From: Ottelia alismoides
Taxonomy: Eukaryota > Streptophyta > Magnoliopsida > Alismatales > Hydrocharitaceae
DNA length: 64,000 nucleotides
Reading direction: 5' to 3'
Assembly (NCBI GenBank): GCA_037367405.1
Contig: JAZKJV010009788.1
Span: 682,001 to 746,000 of the forward strand
Shown in pieces: positions 37,719 through 50,441 of this stretch. Position 1 is the stretch's first letter. Every line of letters starts with the position of its first letter. The notes under the pieces are model-generated. The model was not told the DNA's origin. It was given only the letters and a program-made list of their open reading frames with translations, and searched no databases. A program made the position numbers and the translations under genes.

Positions 37719-39572
37719 TGAGGCAACCATTTGAAGTATTTCGAAAATAATTTCCATCAATAAGAGGTGCTTGATAAAAATCTGATTTAATAAAGTGACA
37801 AAATTGATCATCGTAATATTTTGACAAGATGGGACTCTATGTAATTTTTCAATAATCATCCTATCAGAGTTATGCAACCACTGACAGCAGATAATCATTC
37901 TATCATCATATACCGTTGTTACCCACGATATGTGTAGGGTATGACCACTTTCTTAATATAGAACTTGTTCCATAAATTTGGTTGAACTAGGATACCAAGT
38001 TTGTCTATAGAAGGAGAGCCAATATTTCGGTATTTCACTTGATAAACTCTAAAGAAATGCCTACGACAATCTAATTTCTACTAATACGAACAATTATCTT
38101 ATTGAGGGAAGAGATGATAAACTCGACATACGCATCTCTTAATAACATAAAAATAACTACGGTTATATCTGTATATATAATTTACTTCACATTAATTCTA
38201 ACAATGTATCAACACACATTTACCTCTAATATTATATCAACAATCCCCATTACACAACTTATGTTGTCTCCCATTGTTATTAAAATAATCGTGTAATTCT
38301 AATGGACAATTGCTGCCTCTTTCTATTTCTAGTTGACGTCACAACACTGGATTGATATAATTAAAACCTTGATGTCCAAGTGCAATTATGTAGATAGGAG
38401 TAAATTATCAAATAATTATGGAAAACACGAATGAATATCAATTCATCCTCAAGGGTCGATAGCCATATGAAATCATCTCAAAAAAGTAACATGTGTGGAT
38501 GGCATATCTACAATAACTAATTATGTTAACTTAGACCTTTGACTTATCCCATTTTTGGGGGTTATAATTTACGTAAAGACATAATCTTAGATATTCCTCT
38601 CTCAAGTCATGAACATAACATTTATAACTATTGTAAACATTCGGATTTCAGACTCGGCTGGCTTTATTTGTTCAGATTGTATGTCTTTTGTGATTAAGAA
38701 ATACATCAAAACATCTTTTATTCCAACATTTAAAATTAGTATGTGTGTAGATTTAAGATATATATATCATTTAGCTTTTGTTTATTTCATTAGGAAAATG
38801 AACAATAGGCAATCTCCACGCCAAGAGAGAAAATCCGATCGAGCAAGAGGGACACAAAGGTCCATGGGATACATGCAATGCGAGAAAATAAAAAATAAAA
38901 GGGAATGAGACCGTACATATATGGGCATTCTCGCATGCAATATCATATCTTCAACCTAAGCCGTCTCACACGGATTATCACGATCATAGAAACCTCTAAA
39001 TCACAAAAACATTTTCTTAGATCTAACTCATAAAAAATCAACAAATAGACAAGGAGACAGTCTTACATTTTCTAACATGAGATCTGTGTGCATGATATAG
39101 AGAGGAAACTCCTCTCCAAAAATGGCGACGATTCGCCACCTCCGCAATGCTTTGATGGAGCTACAACAAGCTCGGGAGGTGGGAGATAGGAGCTGGGCTA
39201 TTTGGATTGTAAATGAGAAGAGACTAACTTAAAAAGAGGATTTTATAAGCCCCTTAAATGGACTTGGACAGATCCCACTCAAAACACATATGACTATTTC
39301 AAATTTGGCACATCTTCACTAAACTAATCATATCTCAGTCATCTAATATCTGATTTAAAAATTTTCGGGTGTGTTGGAATCATGACTATGATACACATCC
39401 AAAAAGGTATAATATGCTCCAGCTAGATTGATTGGATTTTTCATAAATTTCTTATTGGACTACAACTATTTGATCATCATCAACTTGACCAAGTCGTGGG
39501 GCTAAAATCAAGAGTCTCACAATAATCTTGTTTGCATCATCTTTAAAATTATGGAGGACCAAAGTATTGATA
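37719..39572 (-). mobile_element. 3' LTR of the SIRE-like element
   Basis: About 1854 bp. On + it starts TGAGGCAACC (37719) and ends GTATTGATA (39572), i.e. on - it starts TATCAATAC where TGTC would be expected. A TATA box (TATAAAAT on -, 39247-39240) lies about 325 bp from the LTR start, a usual place for U3/R. Bases 37714-37718 (ATTTA) may be the target copy. The left boundary is inferred from the end of duplication copy 2. Confidence 0.65.
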
Positions 39573-39586
39573 ATCTCCCCTTTTTA
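39573..39586 (-). other. Polypurine tract of the SIRE-like element
   Basis: On - AAAAAGGGGAGAT precedes the LTR. The phrase ATCATTAAAAAGGGGAGAT is close to the well-known SIRE/Maximus junction (ATCAAAAAGGGGGAGATTG). Confidence 0.8.
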
Positions 39587-40060
39587 ATGATGACAATATC
39601 TTTTTCAAAAACTTAAAAACTTGTGAACATTTAAGCATATGCAATTGTCAAATCAAACTTGATATATGCAACTTATATCATTAAGTCAAAAAAAGTTGAA
39701 ATACAAGTTCAAATTTTGTTTTTAGTTGCTCCCCCTCACTAAAAGAATCATTAACACATTTAATTCGTGTAAGGTGAGTGAAGGTTGTGAAATTTGTTAT
39801 TTTAGCTCTCCCATTAATTTATTTTTCTTTTGATTAATTTCCCCCTGAATTAGTTTATCCATTTGTCTTTATTTAAGCTTTAGTTCTATTATCTCTTTTG
39901 TTGTTATCAATTAAAAGGATCAAGAGAGAATGAAAGAAAATATGCATACTTCATTAATAAGTAGGAACAATTACAAAAATGCTTGTGTAGTGCACAAAAT
40001 AGTTCCAATACAAAGGAAAAGAAACAAAGGATTGGATTACTAAGGAAAAAACAACAAAGT
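39587..40060 (-). other. Spacer between envelope-like frame and PPT
   Basis: AT-rich, no gene seen. It lies downstream of the envelope-like stop at 40063-40061. Confidence 0.6.
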
Positions 40061-40384
40061 CTAGAAGATAGAACTAGTAATAAGGTGCATAATCAGAATC
40101 CTTAGCATGGGGTAAGATTCGAGCCTTCTTTCCTTGCTCGATGAATCTACGAGTGTCAGAGTTGTACTTCTATTCTGGATTGTCAGACTGAGATCGTCTG
40201 ACTCTGTCTATTTTTCTTCATCTTCACGCTCTGAGATAGGAGTAGGCATATGAATGTCCATGCCTGGTCGGGACGAGGAGGCACCAAGAGTAGAGGGTCG
40301 AGGCGAAGGCTAATGAGGAGTAGGTGCTCGCTGAGGTGTGGATCAACGAGCTCGGGCACAGGGTGCACAGTGCCTGGGTGTTGC
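40061..40384 (-). pseudogene. Envelope-like protein of the SIRE-like element, C-terminal piece
   Basis: A Pro-rich then acidic tail (PISEREDEE) ending at a TAG at 40063-40061. It is separated from the N-terminal piece by a solo LTR. Such frames lie between pol and the 3' LTR in SIRE elements; a role in membrane fusion has been proposed for the family but not shown. Identification rests mainly on position and on the upstream piece. Confidence 0.6.
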
Positions 40385-40389
40385 AGGTG

Positions 40390-43300
40390 TGATAACTGGC
40401 TCTGACCAAGAGGGTAAAAATTGTCGGTTGTAGATACCACTGAGAATAGTCTCATTTAATCAAACAAAATTCAACACCGAAAGAAAATCAGTGGTGTTCA
40501 CTATTTATTTATCTAGGTAAGTGCGCCTGGATCGAATACAAGGAGGCAGAAAGACACACTCAAAATCTTCGAGTGAAGAAAATAAAATTTTTCTGATAAT
40601 TTTTTTATCTTTCTTTTCTTTTCTTCTTCGGCAATAAAACTCTATTGTAATTTTAATTTTAATTTTTATATTCCATTTTTATTTGCCCAATTTTTATTTA
40701 ATTTTCAAAAGGGATATTTTTCAATCGATTTATCTACAATATAGTATGTGAAATAATATGTGAATATAGATGATACAATATAATAGATAAGATGTTCAAG
40801 TAGCGACCTCGAGAAAGAGAACTAAAAGAAATTAAAGTGTATCGAAAATCGAGGAAGAAAACCCAAGTAAAAAGTGCAAAGAAATCCTCTAAACTCGATG
40901 CGAAATAAAACGTAAAAAATACAATGATGAAATAATAGTGTCCACATTGTCCAACAATGTCCAAAGTCTAAGTAAGAATGTGTAGAAGAAACCTACAAAT
41001 AAAAGAAAAGAGAGTTCTTTCAATTAGGTCCCCGGTCAGGGACCTAATTGTAAGAAATCTAATAAAATCTATACACTTGGGTCCCTGGTCAAGGACCTAA
41101 ATGTAATAAGAAAATCTATTGGAGGCGCGAATAAATTTGTTGGAGCTTCGGGGTGACTTTACAAAATTTCTACCGCTTCAAAACGTGTGCCTGTGATTAG
41201 AAAACTTCTGTGCGATCTCGGCTGTTGATTAGGCTCCACGTGTCAAGAATATGCGCTTCCTTTGTTCTTCATGTAGTTCTTCCCCAATTCACAAGTGTGG
41301 CGGCACTCCAGGCAATCGTGTGCTTCTCCGACGGCTACTATTGAAGGCATATCTCATGTAACATCGTGTAAGTCCAGGAGGGGATCACTCACTTATCCCC
41401 TCTGAACTCTCTTGCGGTGGATGGAGTCAAAAAAGTATGATGAGGAGATATAAAGGTTCGGCTGCTAGGGTTCCCAAAAATGGTCGATGTTCTTGAAGTC
41501 AGTTGTCGATTCGCATCGAATTGGTGTACAATCAAAGACGCCCTCGCTTCCAGATGAAATATTGTCCTGCAAGAATAATGATTTGGTTCAATTCGTATAG
41601 AATCGACCTGGAGATTGATGGGTCTTGCAACAACTCCAGAAGTTTAGAAATGGCACTTTCATATCAAGATTGAACATGTTTCGAGTCAAATTAAAAACGA
41701 TTGTGATCGACATCAATGAATCAAGGATTTGTTTCCTAAAATAAGTGATTAACAAACCTAATCATGCCTGGAAATCGAATAAATAAAAGTTGTGGACGAA
41801 TGAGGTACCTAGGGGTAGAGGTGTATGACCTCATGTCATTACTCAATAGTCGGTACTTCCTGGAGCTTGACGGAACACAAGGCAGCGATGCAAGGTGGTT
41901 GACCACCACCTCTCCTATGAGGTCACCCTCCTTCCACGCGGAGGCCTTAATAGGAGTTGTCACCTCCTTGGTTGGCTAGAGTCGAGGGAAGAAGTTGGTG
42001 TCTCAACAGTTGTGAACTGGAAATGGGATAGTTACTTTCGAACGACCGAGGTTATTATCATTAAATAGGACAATAGGGTAGAGTTAGGTAGTGGTCTAAG
42101 GTTGGGCGGATGTGTAGGTTGTTAGGACTAGAAGATCAAGGGTTAAGATTAGGTTTTGGGTGGAAGATAAACGCGAGAAAAATGGTTGAAGAAAGGTCTA
42201 TTAGAACAACCTTCCAGTCACTGCTTTTTGAGGAAGAAAGCTCAGGTATTGACACATGTCAGCACCCGGTAGGCTAGAAAAGATAAATATTATATTAATT
42301 AGTTAATAAATTGTAAATAAACTTATTATAAATAGGTATAAAAAGGAAAGTTGTACATAATTAATTTAACTAAATTATTATATAATTTATTTTTATAAAT
42401 AATAAATATTTAATGAGATATAAATATACTATTAATAAATAATTATATAATATACTTACTAAATAGAGTTTTGATTTTTAATTTAATAATTTAATAAATA
42501 ACATGTCATTTTTATATTTTATTAATTAATAGAATAATGAATAAGAATAGTGTGAATTTTTAAAGATTTAATAAGTTAATTTATACATATTAATAAATAC
42601 TGGTATATACTTTACCGTTCAAATTCATCTATAATTCAGGGTTTTTAAATTATTTAAAATATTGAATAATGTCTAAAAATTCTGAAATAATTTATAGGTA
42701 AACTACAATATCAAAAAATAATTAAAAATTATAAAATCATTAAACTATAGATATTAAATTTTGAATAAAATAAATAGCCCAGAAACTCATTTGTCCTTAG
42801 GTCCCAAAATTGACTTTTTGCAAACAGACTCTGATTTTAGTGAAATCACATTCATTAATTAGAGAATATTATTTTATGAACTTTAAAGGTGAGTAGAGGA
42901 CATTGGAGTTCGTACGAAGAAGTTATGATGTTTGGAAGTTGAGAAATTGACAGTTTGAAAGTTGGATTTCTTGGCATATATACAATTTGGCATTTTTCAG
43001 TATTACATACATTTTTAGAAATAAATACAAGAAGAGTTTGGTAACAATATGTTTAAATTAATTAATTAAAAATCATTGAAGTTTTGATTAATATTGGGTA
43101 ATTAATGAATAATATGTGAAGTGCATAATTAATTCTTTTTGCGGTTTTCTTCCTTATATCTCCCTACGTTGTTGTTTGTCGACCAATCTATGTTGACTTG
43201 GTCTCAGAGATTAGGTTATATAAATATATCCATCAACCATATTTATTTTTTATTTAGTCATAATGTACATATATACATATTTATAATATGTCTTCATTTT

Positions 43301-43473
43301 ATTTTCTTTCTTTTTATTCTTTTATTTATTTACAAGTTTTTAATGCATAAAATGTATTTTTATTCGTGAATGGTATTTTTATAAAAGATGAAGATTAATG
43401 AATATTTACATGTATTTGTTAAGGGTTTTAAGACAAAATGCACAAGAAAAGTTGATGAATCATGGATTCATCG
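40390..43473 (-). mobile_element. Solo OTA-type LTR in the envelope-like frame
   Basis: 3084 bp. On + it runs from TGATAACTGG to GGATTCATCG. Flanks AGGTG (40385-40389) and GGGTG (43474-43478) are a target duplication with one mismatch. Family marks on -: U3 phrase near 43435-43415 (CTTAACAAATAC), a TTGTCGACCAATCTATG stretch matching TTGTCGACCTATTCATC of the Athila-like LTR (near 43180), and a decayed U5 box near 40555-40530. GC-richer block at 41150-42260. No gene is supported in it. Confidence 0.82.
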
Positions 43474-43478
43474 GGGTG

Positions 43479-44579
43479 TTGGTGCATGAGGAAACTGCAA
43501 GATATGCATCTAATGCATCTCGTCAGACATGCAGTGCAACATCTCAGATTGGTTATTGATGAACTTAGCATAGATGTTGGAGAACGATGCTCTCCTGCTG
43601 AAAATTCATCACTACATCGCCGGTCATCTCTTGGATCTAACATAACTCGGGAGAGTGAGCATCAATGATGGCATGCTAGATGAGCTACTCTTTGGGGCCT
43701 AAATGATAGTCAAGATATTTCCCAAATAGAGTCAAAGTGTCAGAGTAGGAAAGTAAAAAGTGGGTCCTGAGGTAGTGACATGCAGCTCTACTTCTAGTTC
43801 ATCTACTTCATCCGTGAAGAGCATCGACTCCAACTGAAGGGTCTGGCTCATAGGATTCAAAGAAGGTCATAAGGAAAGTGAACTTTGAAGTCCTGAAGAA
43901 TGTGGGTAACCATTAATCATAATGAAAAGTAGGTTTTAGGGTGCTGAGATAGAAGGTGATAAAGATAGTGAGACCAATTGAATGGTCGAACTTGAAACAA
44001 AAACAAAGATGAGGGCATGGACCTCTGGAGTAATGTGGGTGAGGTTTTACTTCTAGTTGCAAAATCACCAAGAGAAGATTCGGTTGAGGAACTTAGGAAG
44101 GGGCCTGAGATTTGGAGCTATGAGAGGTTTCATAATTTGGATAGGCGTTAAGGCTTCCTTGATTTCATCTTAGGTCATCGTGTCCAAGATTTCAAAGATG
44201 GTAGGTCTAGTGTCAGGACATATTAGGTTGGCCGAAATGATCGAGGGATTTACAACGAAAGTAGTCCTTTTGATGGTGGACTTAAGGCGGTAGTGAGAGG
44301 CATCATCGATGTCTTCGAGGTTAGTGTAGAACTCGATGACAGTATCGGGTGAGATAGAATCTACAAGAGAATTCTCTTGGCATGTAAACATTATCGGATC
44401 GAACAAGGTCCTGATCCTATTCATGGTAAAGATCTGAGTGAACTAAGAAAAATGGTTGTTGTAAATAGATCACGAGATGGGTCAAGAGGTCATGATGTGT
44501 ATATAGGAGTAGAAAAGATCTGGTCTTCTACGAAGGCAGATCGGGAGGAAGAAGCGTCCTTTGACCTTTTGGGTGCCAT
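43479..44579 (-). pseudogene. Envelope-like protein of the SIRE-like element, N-terminal and middle piece
   Basis: Starts at an ATG (44579) with a basic N-terminus (MAPKRSKDASSS). The first frame ends at a TGA about 30 codons on, followed by a frame change. Next comes a segment with VIEFYTNLED, and further on PLPKFLNRIF and LTHITPEVHALIFVF (with stops between). These fit the family often annotated as plant retrotransposon envelope-like or putative plant transposon protein. The solo LTR at 43473 cuts it. I give motifs only; the frame is inactive. Confidence 0.65.
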
Positions 44580-44970
44580 TCTCACATGCTCACAAGTTCT
44601 TGTAACCGAATGTATGCTAAGGAACGAGAACAATCTAAGAAAAGAGAAGAATAAAATAGAAAGAATAGGAGGTCTAGACTTATAGATGATCGATTAGGTC
44701 CTGTTTGATGATTGATCAGGGGTGATCAATTAGGCTCTATCTGTCGATTGATCAGACCTACGCCAAGTCTTGAGAAAAATTGCTCTTGTGGGTGGTCTTT
44801 CTCGCTCTTGAGAGTGTGTGATGAGAGAGGGTTCCTTGTATGTCTATTTAAGGATGATTGGAGGCGTTGATGAGATTAAACACCGATTTCTAAAGATTCT
44901 AAAGAATCCTTCTTCCTCGATGTGTGGATATGATGTGTCCTCTATTAGGAAGAACTTGGTGTTGACTAGG
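44580..44970 (-). other. Spacer between pol and envelope-like frame (part)
   Basis: With 48491-48720 this formed one spacer of about 0.6 kb before the solo LTR inserted. Both halves are rich in GATCGATCA-like words (44690-44760; 48590-48705). No coding frame. Confidence 0.6.
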
Positions 44971-47900
44971 TGATGAATCCACATTTTATCATCTTTATTC
45001 TATCATTTTGGCCTCAAAAACCCTAGCAAATGAGTGTAAATACCATTAATTCCAGCATTTTAGCATTCATGCATGTGCATGTAAATAATGTATAAAATAC
45101 TGTATTTAAAGTCGAAATTATAGAATAAATAAAAGAAAAGAAAAAGAATAAAATATTGTAAATATTTTATGACCCGAAACCCTGAGACCTAGGCATCTAG
45201 ATGACTAGGTTGATAAGGAATAAAGTAGGGGGAGATAAGGGCCAAAAATACAATAAAAATTCCTTTTGTTTAATTCATTCTTTAATTATTTCGGGACCTA
45301 TTTTTAGTCCCACCTTTTATACTTCAAATAAAGAAACTTTGTACATGAAAGTTGTAGATAATTAAATAAATAAAAATACAAAATTAATTTCACTCAAAAA
45401 TAATACACATATAAAAAGTTATAATCTAAATAAGCTTCCAAAATCCCAATTTCCCAGACCTGTATCTCTCAAATAAAAACTCAAAATCTATCAAACTCAC
45501 TTTTAATTGTATATAATTTTCAATAATCTATTTAATGAAGGTAGTTTCATATTTTTCAGAGTTACGTTTTGAAAGTTGAGTTTTGGACCCCTATTGTATA
45601 CTATACCGATTAAAATATTCATTTTATTTGTTATTCATTATTTTTATTATTTCATATTTTTTATTATTTCATATATTATTATATATGTACATATTAAAAC
45701 TGGAATAAAATGGTAAAAAACATTAAAAAATAATAAAATTCTTGTATAAAATACATAGATGAATTACCAATGTACTGTGTTAGAATCACATTTTTGGCCA
45801 TTTTCGCCGATTTTTAGAGGACGCCTCGTGCATTTTTTCACGATGAATCCTCCTTGACTTTTTCTCCCCATATATCCATTATACACGCCCAGTATATATA
45901 TGGAGGAATGGATTATGGATTCGTCCTATTATCATCGATCTTTGGAGCACGTTCATCATGTTGTCTGATCCCCCCTCTGTTGTGCGTCAGAACAGTATTG
46001 TTTGCCCATATTCTCGAATTTTGATAGACCGATTATTTCACCAAATCGCTGGACTTCCTTCTTGACTTTTGCTCCCCATACAACCAACATACACGCCCAA
46101 GTATAATATCGATGGTTGAGTTGTCGATTCACTAGATACATACTAATCTTCTAACCATCTCATCAACTTTCTAACCAGCCACTGCCACTCCTGTCAGAGC
46201 CTCATTTTTGTCCGTTTTCGCGGATTTTTCAAGGCCGACCCTTTCACCCAATGGCTAAGCTTCCTTCATGACTTTTTCTTCTTGATGTAGCCTCATACAC
46301 GTCCAGAGGTTGCTTCAAGGATTGGATCAACTTTTCGCTAGATATCTATCGTTATTTGGAGCCGCCCACCTCACATGTACAAAACCACCTCCATTCTTCC
46401 CTCTCGTTTTTGAACCACTTTTAGCCTAAGTTTAGACATCCAAGTTGCAGCTATGGGTCTCCTGTGACAGAGGATAGATCCCAGCTCCTTGTTGAGGTAC
46501 GGCGGTGGCTTGAGGTGCGTTCCACCACCATCTCCGGCCACCTTGGCCGTGAGGTCCATCTCGCCATTCTTGGCTTGAGGTTTCGCATTTTCTTTCTTTT
46601 TTTTGCTTGTTTTCTTGCTCTTTATTCACTTGTAGATCATAGATTTATTCTAGCATTTTGTTTATTTTCTTTTTAGTCACCTAATTACCCATTTCACCCC
46701 TCGTCCGAGCAAGCTCCGACGAGCTTCCATTCCACTTATCCTCACGGTACACCCCGCTTCATCCTCCTCGACGCGGCTCTCATCCCATCGCCGCCATCCT
46801 CCGCTATTCTACGTATCCTCGTACACAACCTCCTCCATCTTCGGCCACATACGGTGGTCGGAGCACATCCTTCTTCCCTCACCAAATCGAAGGAAAACCC
46901 ATTCATATCCTATTTTTTTGTGTACCTAACATCTTGGCTGAGTTTTGTACTCGGGCCCTTCTTCTAATTACAGGTACATCGAAGCACCTTCACGCACATC
47001 CCCTTATTGTCCAAGAGCAGCTTGATGCCATCTGCATTAGTGGGACATTTTGCAATCACGTCCCCGTGTTTTTGGCATATTTCGGAAAGTTTTCGAGTAC
47101 ATTTTTGAACTGCAGTTTCGTATTTACTTTTTCATCTGTACCCATGTACTCAAATGTCTATAACTCATTCATTTGAACTCGGTATTTTGTAAGATTTTTT
47201 TGTTAGAAAGTTGTTTTAGAGTTCTACATCATATCCAAATTTCAGAATTTTTTGATGTAAGAACTATTTATGATGAATTTATGAAGTCAGAGTACTGATT
47301 GGGCTTCTTTTGTTGATAACGCTTTGAATACGCAATATCACTTGCTCATTTTTGGATATGTTGTAGGAATTAGAAGGGCCGAATTTGGTTTTAAATTTCA
47401 ATAAAAAAATATTACGATTTGTGTCCTGTAGAATTTCTACAATATTTTTAGTGATTGATTTATTTCTAAAGCACCGTTTATCTATTTCAAAATCTAAAAA
47501 TATGTCCGTGTGCCCTTAAGTTTGTTCTACAACCGATGATTTTTGTTTTATTTTTATCCTCTTGTTTGATTAATCAAGAAATCAAAAATATCATTTCTAC
47601 CTTCCTGCAGTCTTTTATTTTTAATATATTCGTTCTTTTTTGAAAAATTCCAAAAAAATTATATTTTGTTTGTTTCTGTGTGTTTTAACTTCAGACCAAA
47701 AATCATTAAAAATTACAAAAGAAAACCCCTAAAAAATAACAAAACACCAAAAATCTTCATAAAAATCTTAAAAATTCTAGAAAAAATATAAAAATGCAAA
47801 CTCAGTTTCTAGAATGTTCTCTGATTTATTATCATCCATTTAAAATTAATTTAAGGAATTTTGGACACTGTTTGTTATTTTTAATCCTCATCTCAATTTC

Positions 47901-48490
47901 AGCCAGTAGCTTAATTCACTGTTTACTAGTATTTTTGCCCTTAAAAGTACCAAAAAATTAGAAAAAATCTAGAAAAATCACAAAAACTTCCCATTTCCTG
48001 TATTTTGAGCATTGTCCCCTATTTTTATCCCTCTCTCATCTCTAGTGTACATATATATTCCTTATATACATTATATCTTTATTAAGAGAAAAAGAAAATA
48101 TAAAAATACAAATTATAAAAAGAAAATAAAAAATCAGCAAATTAAAAACCAAAATATAAAAATATAAAATCAAAAATTAAATAAAAAAATATAAAATTCA
48201 AAACCCACAAAAAATTGCACTTGTAGGCATTTAACCACTTTCCCATTTCTGAGCATTATTGCCTTACTCTACTTGTTTGTTCCCTGTGTTCGACACTCTA
48301 CACATACTTGCACTATACACAGTTTTGTAGAGTTAATAATAAATTTTGACTCCACATTTGTTTTCTATTGTTTGATATTACATTGTGGGTTGATTGTTGA
48401 CTAATTAGGGTATCTTGCGGGTCGCCACAGCGACTCTTGTCTCCGCCTTGTGTGAGACATCTTTAGACCTGTGAAAAACCCTGATTATCA
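44971..48490 (+). mobile_element. Solo OTA-type LTR with perfect 5 bp target duplication
   Basis: 3520 bp from TGATGAATCC to CTGATTATCA, flanked by CTAGG at 44966-44970 and 48491-48495. Layout: U3 with AAAAACCCTAGCAAATGAG and ATGAAAGTTGTAGAT (about 45346), a three-copy tandem repeat (45780-46400), a GC-rich block (46360-47130), an AT-rich part, the U5 box near 48270-48290, and CTCCGCCTTGTGTGAGA before the end, as in the LTR at 1-2639. No internal region remains. Confidence 0.95.
45780..46400 (+). repeat. Three diverged tandem copies of about 206 bp in the solo LTR
   Basis: Copies start near 45780, 45985 and 46193. Shared blocks: TTTTCGCCGATTTTT-like, then CTTCCTTCTTGACTTTTTCTC-like, then ATACACGCCCA. 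They sit just upstream of the GC-rich block where the promoter is expected. Confidence 0.75.
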
Positions 48491-48719
48491 CTAGGTCAAA
48501 AAAAGAAGGCTAGGAGACAACTTAGGTGTCCTTTCCAAAGTGGGAGGGTTGCTAACAATCCAATTTTAAAATTTTGAAATTTTGCCCAGATGATCGATCA
48601 ATACCTTAGCATAATCGATCAAGAGTGATTGATCGATTCTTTACTGATGGTCGATCATGGGTGATCGATCAATCTACTCCATATGATCGATCATATGTGC
48701 CCTATATGAGTTCTTTTTG

Positions 48720-50441
48720 TGAATATTATATTCAACAAATATCTCTCAATTTGCACAACCTAATTCTCTTCTAATGAACTCAAACTGTAATGCAGCTAAA
48801 GGTTTTGTAAAAATGTATTCAAGCTACCTATCTGTTGATATGTAATCCAATCAGATTTTGCCTTTCAAGATATTTTCTCTAAGAAAACGATGTCTAACAT
48901 CTATGTGCTTAGTTCTAGAGTGGTTGACAGGGTTTATAGCTAAGTTAATAAAGCTGTTGTTGTCACATAGTATTCTATTCTTCTAAAAGGTCAAATCAAA
49001 GTCAGAAAGAGTGTTTTTTATCCAGATCAGTTGAGAACAAGCTAAAGATACGGTTAATACTATGATTTAGTAGTTGATAGTACCGTACAAGTTTTCTTTT
49101 TGGAAAACCAAGATATACAGACATTCCCCATGAATTAGTATGTGCCACTTGTACTCTTCTAATCTACACGACTGCTTGCATAATTTGCATCATTGTATGC
49201 AAATAATTCTATTGAATGCATCTTCGGATAAACAAACTCAAATATTTTTGTAAAAACAAGATAGCGAGCTATTTTTTATAGCTTTTAAGTGGCATTCTTA
49301 TGATGCTGACTGAAAATGTGCAGCTAAACAGGTGCTAAACAGTATATCGAGTATGCTCATAGTTAGATAAAGCTAAGAACTGATCATACCTCTGTAAAGT
49401 CATTGGTCGACATGTTTACCGGAATCATTAAGTTCAAGGTGAGTTGCTGGAGCAATCGAAGTAGACTTCCCCGAGACTGTCAAAATCAAACTTTATCAGC
49501 ATCTCCTTTGTGTACTTCTTGTGAGAAAAGAAAGTACCAGACTATGTTTGATTGATCTGCAGCTTTAAGAAAAACTTGAGTTCTCCCATCAAGCTCATTC
49601 CAAACCGATCCTATTTAGCTTGAGATAAATCCTTGCAAAGATTTGCATTAGTGGATCCAAATACATCATCATCAAAAAAAATTTATACAAGCAATAAATC
49701 AAACAAAATAGACTTCACAAATAAAGTGCAATCTACTTTACCTAATGTGAATCCTGAGGTGAGTAGAAGGTTTTGAGTTGGTCGTATCATGCTCGAGGAG
49801 CTGGCTTAACTCCGTAAAGGGCTTTCTTGACCTTAAAGATGTGTTCTGATCTCGAGGGATCTTCAAAATTGGGTGGTTGTTTGACATAAAATGCTTCTTT
49901 AATGAAGTCATTTAAGAAAGAACTTTTAACATCTATTTGAAACAACTTGATTCCCTTGAAACAAGGGAAAGATAGTAGTATTCTAATTGACACAATCCCC
50001 ACAGCAGGTGCGTAGATTTCATCAAAATCGATGCCTTCCTATTGAGTATATCCCTGAGCAACAGGTCTTGCCTTGTTCCTGACAGCTATCCTTGACTCGT
50101 CTGATTTGTTCTAAAACTCACTTGGTTCCAATAACTGTGTGGTTTTCAGGTCTAGGCACAAGCTCCCATATATGCTTTCTCTCAAATTGAACAAGCTCGT
50201 CTTGCATTGTCAATAACCAAGAATCAATGTTGCAAGCCTCATCAACAAACTTCGGCTCTACTAAGGATACAGATGTAGATAGCGTAAATGAATTTAAATG
50301 CAATCTTGTTTGGATTTCTTTGGAGATGTCCCTAATCACCAACCCCTTTGAGTGACCTGTCAAAGCTAAAATCTTTAGGTAACTCATGAGAATCACTATT
50401 CTCAAGAAAGCTAGAAGGATATACTTGAGCATCTTCCTCAA
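48720..50441 (-). pseudogene. Copia reverse transcriptase and RNase H remnant
   Basis: RT N-terminal pieces: a CNIDSWLLTMQDEL stretch and WELVPRPENHTVIGTK (to 50118). Next comes FQIDVKSSFLNDFI, FYVKQPPNFEDP and KKALYGVKPAPRA (50002-49787); the last is the usual KKALYGLKQAPRAW. Downstream are weak RT and RNase H traces, ending near 48740 with a decayed STD--A-IFTKPL-type end. Frameshifts and stops are frequent. The catalytic YVDD region is not intact. Confidence 0.85.

Noticed and set aside
38102..38908. AT-rich frames as genes
   Set aside because: Located in the 3' LTR of the SIRE-like element; low-complexity translation.
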